The position numbers were made by a program, and so were the translations under genes. A stretch of 64,000 nt of DNA from Oidiodendron maius Zn (lineage: Eukaryota; Ascomycota; Leotiomycetes; Myxotrichaceae), in NCBI GenBank assembly GCA_000827325.1, contig KN832870.1, positions 5,642,001 through 5,706,000 on the forward strand, in the 5' to 3' direction. How positions within the stretch are numbered: the stretch's first letter is position 1; each line of letters begins with the position of its first letter. The notes beneath the pieces are model-generated. The model was given only the letters and a program-made list of their open reading frames with translations. It did no database searches and had not been told where the DNA came from. Below are positions 1-9,935 of this stretch, in pieces.

Positions 1-597
1 AACAATGACGAGGCTGGAAGTACGACAAAACTCAAGATTTATCTGCTTGGAAGCCACCACCTCAGTCTGACGATGACACGGCACGGAAAGAAAAAACATA
101 GTTGAGATGAATATGGCATTTCCAAGAATGCCCGCTACTTATGCTCGAATCTCGAATAGTGCTACTAAACAAACCCCTAATCTAAGAAAAAGGTTGTAAT
201 AAAGAGTAGTCTAAATATTGTAATGATAAACAAAGCGGCTATAACAACCAAGAATCCTAGGGTAAAACAAAAGAGCCTTAAACGAAGTTTTGCTTGTTGA
301 TGGCATCAGCGGGAATGCGCTATCGAGCTATATACAAGGTGTGGACTATAACCACGGCCGATTACCTTCCAGATATATTTGTTGCAGTTGGACTGGCTGT
401 GACAGACTGCTTACTGCGGAGGCAGATGAACGGGCTTTGTTGTTGTTGCAGGGGGGAGGCGGGCAGCCACGACAACACGTTAACTATATTATGAAATCAA
501 TATTTATTCACGCAATAACTTCGTTATTTTGACTGAAATTCCAGCTTCTATAGCCAGCTGTCTGAGCTCACTCCGCATCATAGGATCCCACTCGTCT
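1..597. other. AT-rich intergenic stretch
   Basis: I see no supported gene here. Short open frames around 290-530 have no recognisable domain. The stretch lies downstream of the minus-strand F-box gene and probably holds its 3' flank. Confidence 0.5.
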
Positions 598-1941
598 TTA
601 GTAATCTTCAATGAAAGAGAAAGGCTGCCAAGGTGAGGAGTTGTCGCCCTCCAACTCTCTAGCCAAGACCGAATTCTTTGTAAAAACTGTGAAGTCATGC
701 AATTCGTTTCCCTTGTTCGCTGTCAGATCATCTGTAATGATCAGAGACTCGATATTTCTCGGAATTATGTGGTCAAGAGGATATCCCGTGAATGGAGAGA
801 ATCCCATTAAGAATGGCTGCGGAACTTCAACCCTCTTCAGCGACTCAAAATTAACAATCGCAGCCATTGATCCCTTTATTGTGAGCAGAGGGCCCTGGAC
901 ACGTATCATGGCACACCAGGCCGTGATAGTCAGCTCTGTCAAAGTACGTCGGACAGGAGATATTGCCTCGGCAATCCTATCAAGATCGATAATAGGTGAA
1001 AGAAATCGATCCCGAAGGTCCTCACGGTAGAACCATTCCCAGCGGAGCTTTTTAAGCCCTGTAGTACATGAGAGTATGTGGCGAAGATGGGATTCCCGTA
1101 TACTGGTCAGATCTAGTGATGTAAGCGCTGAGCATGTGGGTGCATGTTGGGCGGGCCATGCGAAGGTAACTGGATTACCGATCGAGGCCGAAATGCTGCG
1201 GAGTGTTGATAAATAAAAGAAAGGTAAAACATCTGCCATAGTATAAACTTCGTCCTTGCGAAAAAGTCCGGACCTGATAGAAAAAGATATATCTCGTAGA
1301 TGTTGGAATGTAGAGAGCCCTCGATCCACCGGCTCGCATAGAGCCGATCTGAGAACCATGCCAACAATACGGCTCTCTTTTGCAAAATTGCAGTCGAGAT
1401 GCAAATATCTCAAATTCGAGAGCTGTGATAGCAAGAGGGCGAGAAAAGCATCCATTTTCCGCCGTTGCATTTCTTGTATCCAAAGGTCCTCGTAAGGAAC
1501 ATTGATTTTTTTGATGAATGCACTAGGCTCGTCCAACTCTGCTGTCGTGACTGGCACTGTAGGAGGTTCACCACCATCTCGTGTGCGACCAAAGTTATCT
1601 CCATCCAGCACTAGAGCTCGGATATGAGCAGCCAGTTGAGGCCTGGACAAGATACTTCGCAGCAAGAGAATAATTGGAGGAGGTCGAGTGTCTACCCATG
1701 TCCAATGAATCCTGGAGTAGAGAGAGGGCTCGGCAAGCGAGCGTAAAGTTCTACAGGCAAGACATACAGCGTGGAGGTCAGGGAGCAGAAGTGACTGAAA
1801 TATTGAAAGAAATATCTCGGGCGGCAAGTTGAGAAGAACAGTTGAAGATGACGGAGGCATTTCACGCCCCGGTGGCAAGTTGTCTGAGCAACTTAAGCAT
1901 CGTCTTATCGTAGCCCTGGCTCGCATATGCCTTCGCTTCAT
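598..1941 (-). CDS. F-box domain protein
   Basis: A single-exon gene of 447 residues starting at an ATG. An F-box lies at about residues 36-80, with the core LNLPPEIFLSIFQSLLLPDL followed by a conserved region ending near SRIHWTW. In fungi such proteins bind Skp1 through the F-box and bring substrates to SCF ubiquitin ligases. The rest has spaced leucine/isoleucine segments (for example LRYLHLDCN and LTSLDLTSI) that resemble degenerate leucine-rich repeats, the usual substrate-binding part. No transmembrane segment or signal peptide is evident. The F-box call is firm; the substrate is unknown. It is convergent with nothing close by and is separated from the M20 gene by 1.2 kb. Confidence 0.85.
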   Translation of the reverse strand: MKRRHMRARATIRRCLSCSDNLPPGREMPPSSSTVLLNLPPEIFLSIFQSLLLPDLHAVCLACRTLRSLAEPSLYSRIHWTWVDTRPPPIILLLRSILSRPQLAAHIRALVLDGDNFGRTRDGGEPPTVPVTTAELDEPSAFIKKINVPYEDLWIQEMQRRKMDAFLALLLSQLSNLRYLHLDCNFAKESRIVGMVLRSALCEPVDRGLSTFQHLRDISFSIRSGLFRKDEVYTMADVLPFFYLSTLRSISASIGNPVTFAWPAQHAPTCSALTSLDLTSIRESHLRHILSCTTGLKKLRWEWFYREDLRDRFLSPIIDLDRIAEAISPVRRTLTELTITAWCAMIRVQGPLLTIKGSMAAIVNFESLKRVEVPQPFLMGFSPFTGYPLDHIIPRNIESLIITDDLTANKGNELHDFTVFTKNSVLARELEGDNSSPWQPFSFIEDY

Positions 1942-3197
1942 TTGAGTATTTTATGATAACTGCTAGCAAAGCTGTTGCCGCTTAGTCATATGAAAAACAC
2001 AGGCAGTATTCTAAGTTGTCTTTAGGATGAAATAAATTGATTGTTGGATATTTTGCGTGTGGACAAGAAGTCGAAAGGTGATCAGAGTAGTGTTTCTGCT
2101 AAGCCTGAGGCATAAAATTCTATTGCAACTCTATGACGCTATGACTCTAAACTCCATGACTCTATGGAAGAAGTGAAAGCTTTCAATTGGGGATATAGCC
2201 CATAGTATGGTTATTCTGTAATATAATATATAATATTTAATTCGTATCTGATTCTACTTGTTATAATCTGCTATGCATTGCAAAGATGCACGTGTCGGCA
2301 AATGGCGAAGGCCGTGAATTCCGACCACAACCCACAACTCTGGCAGTACTGAGGGGCAAGTATGGAAGGCGGAAGTGGGAGTCCGACCCGCAACAAGAAC
2401 CACCCGTGATTTCTGAGCCAGATTTCCATCAGCATGTATCTTTGATAAATTCTACTTTCCAGGAAATTAGAAATTCTAATACTAATTACTAGGCGCGGGT
2501 GCCTGTTATCAACAGTTAGCTACGATGTTTTAAGAAGAAAGCATTTCATATAATAACCTCAACACTTACAGGCATGCCTGTAAATGGAGCCGGCCCCACA
2601 AACCCAGTGCAGAAAAGTGGTTGCCCGGTGGTACACGTCCGTCATAGGTTCACTTCGATGAAGAGCGGGACACACCCTCATTAATAACATCAGATATGGC
2701 TCAAAAGGTGGGGAGGGTCATACGGAGGCCCATGCAACCACTACGAAATATCAGGCCAAAAATCGTGGGACTCCCTACGCCGCAGCGCCAGTCGGGACGT
2801 GGCATTCCTATGGCTATAGTGTCTCGGTAGAGAAGTGTAGTGATCACTACAGGCTGCGGGCGCTGTAAAATTAGGGAATCTAGCCTGTTGCTCACTAAAT
2901 TTATAGTGAGCTCAGTTGTTCAGTGTCCTGTAAGCGGAAGCCAATAAGCCTAGTTAGCTGGGCGCCGTATTTCGGATCGTCGGATGCATATGGGCGAAAC
3001 CCACTTGTACGTAGCTTACTATCCCTGCTTGGAAAATAACCAGACTCAACGATGCCCGACAAAGGCATAGTTTTCTAATTTTTCAAGACCGACCGCTCTT
3101 TCCCGTTTGTTGGCTTTGTGAGAAAACTATATATAATTGAAAGAATCCCAATCTTGGATCTCTTCGCCTGCATCCCAGCCGCGAGGTTTCGTTCAAA
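1942..3197. other. Intergenic region, divergent promoters
   Basis: This lies between the start of the minus-strand F-box gene and the start of the plus-strand M20 gene, so it must hold both promoters. It includes AT-rich runs near 2215-2240 and imperfect repeats of 'ctatgac' near 2130-2165. No convincing gene was seen; the small frames at 2286-2492 and 2701-2895 lack recognisable features. Confidence 0.5.
3128..3136 (+). promoter_or_regulatory. TATA box of the M20 amidohydrolase gene
   Basis: The sequence tatatataa sits 62 bases before the ATG at 3198, a usual distance for a fungal TATA element. It is the only such element close to this start. Confidence 0.55.
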
Positions 3198-4721
3198 ATG
3201 ATCAGACAATTACTCGCCTTTTCTCTGACCGCGCCATTTCTTTGCAATGCAGCCGTATCTGATCTGTCTGCTCTTCTGAAGGAAATTTCAGCCGAGATAT
3301 TCCCAGACCTAGAAGCGTTGTCGAGAGACGTGTACAACCACCCAGAAATTAGCACCGAGGAGTTCCGAACTCATGATGTTGTTGTCGATTTCTTTGCCAC
3401 CACGCATCCTGGCCTCTTTAAGGTGACCCCACATGCATTTGGTCAACCTACCGCTTGGAGATTAGACTTCGAGAATCGTCCTAGCGGATTTGAAGGCGAT
3501 CTTCTTCAATTCGGATACATGGCAGAATATGATGCCTTAATCGGGGAAGGGCATGCATGCGGGCATAACCATATATTATTGAACGGGCTTGCCTCTGCTT
3601 CCATGGTTCGTCAAGCCATAGTGGACTTGGATCTCCCAGTTCATCTTGTGGTTCAAGGAACGCCGGATGAAGAGAACACTGCGGGGAAGAATCGCCTTCA
3701 AGAAGCAGGCGCATTTGATGGTGTCGACGTATGGTTTGCTGCACACCCGGCTCCGTTCAACTCTGTCCAGCCGATGCAAGCTCGGATCAATGGCCGTATT
3801 CGATTGAATGGTGCTACGCATTCCGAGGCAGTCTACAAAGCCTATCAAGAACTACTCATAATCATAGACCTTGGTACCGCCGGTCTCCCAGGGACCCAGT
3901 CTACCGACAATCCTGTCGAGGATGTTGGGCTATTTAGCGAAAACATCGTGCAAACCGAGATCGACCTTGGAATGACGAATGTTTCTCTCGCTACTGTTCA
4001 GCAAACAGTAGCTTCAATTAAAGCTGCTGATGCTGGATATTCTGCAGTTAATTATACAGTAAGGACAGTCCCGGGTGGAGTTGCTGTCAACTATACCGGC
4101 CCAGGCGGCCATGCATCCGAATCCACGAAAGGACCTCTCACTCTATCCATCGAGACCTTTCGCTCGTTGACGGCCTTGAGTAATGATATCGCATTCTTCC
4201 TTCCCGGCAACAACACGGATACTGAACTCGATATCACAGTCTCTTGCCGTACCCGATATACTCTAGACATATCAACCGTTCAAAATTTTGTTGCGTCAGC
4301 AGTCCAAGAACTTGCTACAAGTATAACATGGGATCTAGCGTATCCAGCCCTCGAAGTCACTCCTTATATTCCAGACCTTTTTATCAACCTCATGGCGACG
4401 CCTGATTTTAATGAAACTTGGGGTCTGTCCACTATAGCGCCAGCTGCATCTGATGCCAGCTTTGTCCAGATACCAGTCTTAGACAGCGAATCACGCGATT
4501 TGATCAGTACCTCCAAGGTTGTCTTCTTTCCGAATTTCAACATCTGCGCGCCGGATGCGGCGGAGTGTCCGTTCCCTCACGAACCGGCCTTCCGAACTGC
4601 TGCGGGGATGGATTACGCGTACAGCCAAACAGAGAAGGTCGCTAGGGCCTTGGCATATATTGCAGTGGAATTACTTACGGATCCTGATATGATGGCTCAA
4701 GCTACAGCAATCATACAGTAG
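3198..4721 (+). CDS. Secreted M20-family metallopeptidase / amidohydrolase
   Basis: A single-exon gene of 507 residues. The N-terminus (MIRQLLAFSLTAPFLCNAAV) is a clear signal peptide. Metal-binding motifs of the M20D amidohydrolase/carboxypeptidase family are present: HACGHN at residues 119-124, the EE pair at about 157-158 in GTPDEEN, and a later His at about 182 (AAHPAP). A glycine-rich segment PGGHASES at about 300 belongs to the lid domain. The family hydrolyses N-acyl amino acids or small peptides using two zinc ions, and the signal peptide suggests extracellular or vacuolar use. Several N-glycosylation sequons (NYT, NNT, NET) fit secretion. The exact substrate cannot be told from sequence. 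Confidence 0.88.
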   Translation: MIRQLLAFSLTAPFLCNAAVSDLSALLKEISAEIFPDLEALSRDVYNHPEISTEEFRTHDVVVDFFATTHPGLFKVTPHAFGQPTAWRLDFENRPSGFEGDLLQFGYMAEYDALIGEGHACGHNHILLNGLASASMVRQAIVDLDLPVHLVVQGTPDEENTAGKNRLQEAGAFDGVDVWFAAHPAPFNSVQPMQARINGRIRLNGATHSEAVYKAYQELLIIIDLGTAGLPGTQSTDNPVEDVGLFSENIVQTEIDLGMTNVSLATVQQTVASIKAADAGYSAVNYTVRTVPGGVAVNYTGPGGHASESTKGPLTLSIETFRSLTALSNDIAFFLPGNNTDTELDITVSCRTRYTLDISTVQNFVASAVQELATSITWDLAYPALEVTPYIPDLFINLMATPDFNETWGLSTIAPAASDASFVQIPVLDSESRDLISTSKVVFFPNFNICAPDAAECPFPHEPAFRTAAGMDYAYSQTEKVARALAYIAVELLTDPDMMAQATAIIQ

Positions 4722-5107
4722 AATAATGTCCTGACTTAGTGAAGAGATCAAAGTAGAGCATTTAATTGGCTTTCTATGTGCTATTGGTGCTTATGATAGC
4801 TGTCCTATGCCAAGTCTGACTAATTGACCTGGGATAATTTGTTTCCTCCAACAGGAAACGGGGAGTACTGATGCTCACACATGAGCATGTATCTGAGCAA
4901 CGACCCACGAACCCCTCCAGAGTCCTGACATAAAATTTGCTTTGCACTATCACTATTAGTGCTTGTAGCATATACAACTGTGAAAATAAAGGCAGACAAT
5001 TAGCATACTCATGTATTACATGATTCTTGCTGCCCAATCGAACAGAAAATCAGTTGCCAAGGTCCCAAGACCCACTCGCCCCCCCAGTCCACTACAACGG
5101 TGAGAAA
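4722..5107. other. Convergent intergenic stretch
   Basis: Shared 3' flank of the M20 gene (plus) and the transcription-factor-domain gene (minus). No gene seen. Confidence 0.5.
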
Positions 5108-6786
5108 CTATGGGGGACTGTTGCGCCGATAAGAAAGTGCAGTGTCGAAAACTTCTTTTCCGGGCTTGTCGTGTATGAGACCGATCCATATAAACGATTT
5201 TAACAGATCCTGCATCGTATTCCAAGATTCAATCTCGCATATGTCGATGTTGGTAAGTAATACAGGGTTCAGCCACTCTATATTAGCGGCATCAAGTATC
5301 GATATAGCCCCGACTACTAATATCCAGAGCAGGAGCTGCGGAGGTATTTCTGAGAGTGTCATTCTAGCCAAGCAGTCCTTGTATACAGATACTAAGTGAG
5401 GATAGGACATGCCGAAGCGTTTCCAATGAAGGAAGATGCTGCTTGAGAAGGCGAGCAGACTGAGCCGAATTGCTTCATTTTTGGAATTCGCATCAAAGCG
5501 CATGTCCAAGAGGCGATATATGACGGAGGCCATTGTGTCCAGGAAAGTTTCTGTGGAGATTCGTTGTTCAGATTGGACAGCAAAATTGATCACGGCGCAA
5601 AACTCAGATATTACCCTCCATGTTTGAGCTAGTTCTTTATCTATACCATCTAAATATATGGCTGGAGTATGGTATTTGTCGGCTGCCGAATGCCCCCGTA
5701 ACTCAAGGAACGGTGTCAGATTTGGATACGGTGGGAAGTTCCCCGCCCTTGAAGAGTTGTTGAAGAACGCAGGCTTTGAGCCGCTGTGAAGTACCATGCC
5801 TATGTCGCACCTGTTACAATTAGGATCTCCTCAAATACAAAGCTATATATTACAACTAGGGGAGAGAACCTCAAAATTTCAACCAACAGCTTTGAATTTT
5901 CTCTGAACGTCGCAATGCCACCCCTCAGATTGACTATTCTCCGCAGGCCATCCAGGTGATGTCTAGCGGATTTGGAATCTCCTGCTATATGTGCATGGCA
6001 GGCAAGGCTCAACACAGCAGCTGCTGTGGTGTTGGAAAGCCTTACTTGATCGCTGTCATGTTCCAGTCTATCGCGAAGAAGCCTGATCGTCTTCAGATAA
6101 TGCGACGAGGTGAGCGCACTAGAAGTGGAGGGTTTTCGAGGCAGTATCGCATCAAAAAAGTATTGTGAGGAGAATATTCTGGAGTGAAGGTAGGCAGAAT
6201 CAACAGCCATGGGCGCTATCCATTCCTCGGCTCTCCTCTCAAAGAGGATGCATGATTCGAGGCAGAAGAGAATCTGCTTCGCAATAGAAGAGACTAGTTG
6301 ATCATTGTGTGAGCCACCTGACGGCGCAAACATATGTGGTCTACAATACTCACAACGCAGTACAATCTCAATCGCCTCAGGCTCAACAGTGTCAATGATG
6401 CCGATTGTGGACGCATCCGACCCGAATTTGGGGGGAACTGCAATCGGAAAGATAGGCTGAGACGCAGTTGCAGGGGATGTCGATGTGTCCTCAGAGCCGG
6501 GTTGGCTTGCGGATGATGCTTCTGATATCGAGGCAGACCTGCTTTGCACGTCCTTTTGAATTTTCTTCCGAGGGGGGAGAGTCTTCCCACGATTCTTCCC
6601 TAGCATGACATGGCTGCGGATGAACTTTCGTAACTTTGGATTGGGCTTCTCCGCGCCAGTTGTCGTGAGAAAAGGTAACTCTGCAGTTGGAAAAAAAAAA
6701 TTATGTAAGACTCAGATCTATAGATTTAAAGCATCGTTTATACACTGCCTAGAGACTTGCTCACCTGAAGGTTTGCTAGCGGCCAT
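5108..6786 (-). CDS. Fungal-specific transcription factor domain protein (no Zn cluster)
   Basis: Three exons, complement(join(5108..5810, 5870..6680, 6765..6786)), give 511 residues in one frame. Introns of 84 and 59 bases have gtgagc..tgcag and gttctc..aacag borders. Exon 1 codes only for MAASKPS plus one base. The N-terminal segment KLRKFIRSHVMLGKNRGK and the following serine-rich linker are typical of fungal_trans_2-type (C6-regulator-like) proteins. The second splice restores the hallmark segment EILRCDIGMVLHSGSKP of this domain. There is no CxxCx6C cluster upstream, so this is a regulator-like protein that lacks its own Zn2Cys6 DNA-binding domain, a common situation in this family. It is divergent from the short-chain dehydrogenase gene at 7377 and could regulate it (inference). 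Confidence 0.82.
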
Positions 6787-7376
6787 GTTTGCCCTACGAG
6801 CCGGAAACAGAATATAATGTCAGGACCATGAGGTTACGAGCAGGGTGCTATAGCCGATGTTTTGCCTAAGCATGACCGTTGCAGATGGATGGCTAAAGAT
6901 GGAAATAGTGATGGGTGAAGCAAAAGAGTAGACGGTAGAGGACGATGAGGGGAATAATCCCAGGAGCATTGCTCATAGTGTGATGTTGCTCAAGGTCAAA
7001 AGTACCGAGACTGTATGCCGATTTGGGCCTAGCAGTTCTCTTATCCCCATACCCATATCCCCGACCCAATAGATGTGCAGCAGACATTAGAGTCTACATC
7101 ATTTAACGTACAGCGCGAGATTGTATTCCTTTTCCAGAATAGAGTTAAATCGACTGGCTTATCCTAAAGCAGCGTACAATCTTCCGTTCATCATCTCGCC
7201 ATCATGGATGCTAGTAGGTAAGATTGCATAATTAGAAATGGAATCCTGTATAATTTCCACGACCTTAAAGAGGTATAATAAGGCCTTCCTATCTACTTGA
7301 TATTTGTGTGAAACTGGTACTTTTAGTTCTGTTCTTTCCTCTCACACATTGCTGAAGCGGATTCTGGACTCTCGCG
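6787..7376. promoter_or_regulatory. Divergent promoter region
   Basis: A 590-base interval between the starts of the minus-strand transcription-factor-like gene and the plus-strand dehydrogenase gene. No clear TATA box or repeated operator was recognised. Confidence 0.45.
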
Positions 7377-8477
7377 ATGGCCGACTCGAAGAATCTTGAG
7401 CCGTCAACGACTCCATTCTTCCCTAATGTTTTTTGGCACAACCAATTCCGTGCCAAGCCGCAATGGCCTGCTCCTCAAACAAATTTGTCTGACATGACGG
7501 CCATCGTCACGGGAGGCAATACTGGCCTGGGTTATGAAACCGCTACTCAACTTCTGGACCTTAAGTTATCTCATCTCATTCTAGCTGTACGATCCCTCCC
7601 AAAAGGTGAAACAGCTGCCGCCAATTTCCGCCAGTTATACGGCAAGGCCAAAGTTGAGGTTTGGGAACTGGATATGTGCTCATACGATTCGATACAGGCT
7701 TTTGCAGACCGAGTCAAGAGCGAACTATCTCGCATTGATATTGTGCTCCTTAATGCTGGTATAGCCAGGCTTACTTTCAATACTGTAAAAAGTACTGGCC
7801 ACGAAGAAGCTATACAGGTCAACTATCTTTCAACCGTTCTGCTCGCCAGTCTTCTTCTACCGGTCCTGAAAGAAAAGCGGCTACCGGGGCGCGAACCTGC
7901 CCACATAACAATTGCCAGTGCGGCCTTGACTTTGGCAGCCAAGTTTCCTAATCGAGATTCAGTCCCATTGCTACCATCCTTTGATAAACCAGAGAATTTT
8001 GATCCCCGAGAACACTATAACTCCTCCAAGTTGCTAGCGCAGATGTTCCTCTGGAAGCTTGTCGACTGCGTCTCGTCGGACGACGTTATCGTTAATCTCG
8101 CTGACCCTGCTGCGGTCAAGGGCACAGAATTAGCACGGGACGTTAAAGGCGCACTAAGGGTTGTTCTCAAGATTTTTAATGCTATGGCTGGCAGAACCAA
8201 GAGGGTGGGGGCCTCGTGTTTCGTTGACGCCATAGTGAACAAGGGAAAAGAATCACATGGGTGTTTTATAATGAGTTGGGAGATCCACCCGTAAGATATT
8301 TCCCTCACCCTAATGATCATAATATAATGTGGTCCGTTACTGACAGGAGTACACAGCTTTGCTGCTTTCTTATACACATCCGAGGGAAAGGTGGTGACAG
8401 AGCGGGTTTGGGAGGAAACTATGGCTGAGCTTGAGTTCGCTGGCATTCGTGGAATTATAAATTCTATGAAAGCATGA
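7377..8477 (+). CDS. Short-chain dehydrogenase/reductase
   Basis: Two exons, join(7377..8290, 8357..8477), give 344 residues. The intron (gtaaga..acacag, 66 bases) was placed so that the C-terminus reads WEIHPFAAFLYTSEGK and ends in GIINSMKA, as in related fungal SDRs. Other AG choices break the frame. The Rossmann cofactor motif TGGNTGLG is at residues 45-52, NAG at 126-128, and the catalytic pair YNSSK at Y214/K218. The family reduces or oxidises carbonyl/hydroxyl groups with NAD(P)(H). The N-terminal 40 residues before the Rossmann fold and the acidic WELDM segment match the fungal retinol-dehydrogenase-like subgroup. The substrate is unknown. It shares an upstream region with the divergent regulator-like gene. 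Confidence 0.88.
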
Positions 8478-9553
8478 TAATGCTGCGCCTTAAAATCTCG
8501 CATGATTTCTACGTATAATACAGGATGATACTAAATCCTAAGTTAAGGAACCATTGATGTATAGAAGTTTGCTACTTCCGAAATTCTAATGAATTTATGG
8601 TCACAAGATTTTGAGAATCTTGTGAAAATATATTTAAACGTCTGCTAATGCATTCTCGGTGTAAGCTCACATAGGTCTTGCGAATCTCAATATCTGCCTT
8701 GACAGCCCAACAGCACCTACGTTTTCGGCATTGGGAAGCAGCCTATAGCGTCTTTAGAGCAGACGTAATCCTCACCAAATTGTCTACAGTATAATTCACC
8801 TATACACAGAAATAACAGCTCTATTGTGGCCTATTACGTCTATTCTACGTCTCTTCACGTGGATATAACAATTGTGCTATTCTGAGTAACCTTTACGCTA
8901 TCTGAGCCGAAATCCATAGTTTGATATAGAACGACTATCGGTAATGAATAAACGATCTGTGTTGAAATCGAACGCGTAGGCCGTATGTTCCCTGTAGCAT
9001 TAATGTTGTAGTTTGATGGCCAGAGGGATTGCGCGATCAGCTTACCGACAGGTCTTGATTCAGCTATGTATGTTTTGGTTCCGTAGTTAAGACGAGCTGA
9101 TTACATCATAACCAATCATTGCGCTGGCGATAGTATCTTCGAGAGATGAAATGGGCCTAGCGACCTGCTGAGATTTGTATACATTATATATCAATTTCCC
9201 TATCATGGAACGCGATGGTGGGAACACAAGAATTGCTTCTCGTATCTTGGGCAGTCAGATAAGTTTGACGCCAATTGCATGAATTTAGCGGTCAGTAGCA
9301 AACAACATGGCACACATTTACTTACGCCGCAATATCTTCACATATTAGCGAAGACCACTCAGGTTTTGAAAGCATAATCTATAGCGCCTTCCAGCAAGAA
9401 TTGCTCTGAATACGTGGCAATCTCTCGAATTAATAGGTGTAGTGTAACGTTCTCTCTCCTACATAAGTCTAAGTCAAAATCCTCACTGCCCGATGGATCG
9501 TCTCTACATCCCTACCGGGGATTTTCTTGCCCTTAAATTTAACGTATTTTATA
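8478..9553. other. Intergenic stretch
   Basis: About 1.1 kb of AT-rich sequence with no supported gene on either strand. It ends where the MITE-like element begins. Confidence 0.5.
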
Positions 9554-9935
9554 AGCGAGCTGCGCGGTGCCATTTTACCGCAAAACCGTCAAAACCAACT
9601 CCCCTATTTTATCAATAACAATAACACGTATTACTTTATATAATATACCTATATATTAATCTATAGTCTAGAAATACCTGACTTAATTTATAGGCTATAT
9701 AAATTGATTACTTAGCTAAAAAGCTAGAATTTCTTAAAATGCCTCTTTTTAGCCCTAAAATTTTATATTTAGGTGTTTCTCGATATTGGAAATCTTGAAA
9801 TTTAGCTCATAATTATTGCGGCACCTAGGAAACTTCATATCTCGAGTTTAAAGCTTTTAGTTGCTATCGTTATTGATATAAATTGGGGGGTTGTTTTTGA
9901 CGATTTTGCGGTGAAATGGCACCGCGCAGCTTGCA
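9554..9935. mobile_element. MITE-like element with ~55-base terminal inverted repeats
   Basis: The left end begins agcgagctgcgcggtgccat. The reverse complement of the right end begins tgcaagctgcgcggtgccat, and the two ends stay alignable for about 55-60 bases with few mismatches. Both ends abut TA (9552-9553 and 9936-9937), the target site duplicated by Tc1/mariner-type transposases. The 382-base length, AT-rich interior and lack of coding capacity fit a non-autonomous miniature element. The right arm overlaps the predicted last exon of the C2H2 gene on the minus strand. No second copy was noticed in the window. The parent transposon family is not identified. Confidence 0.72.
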
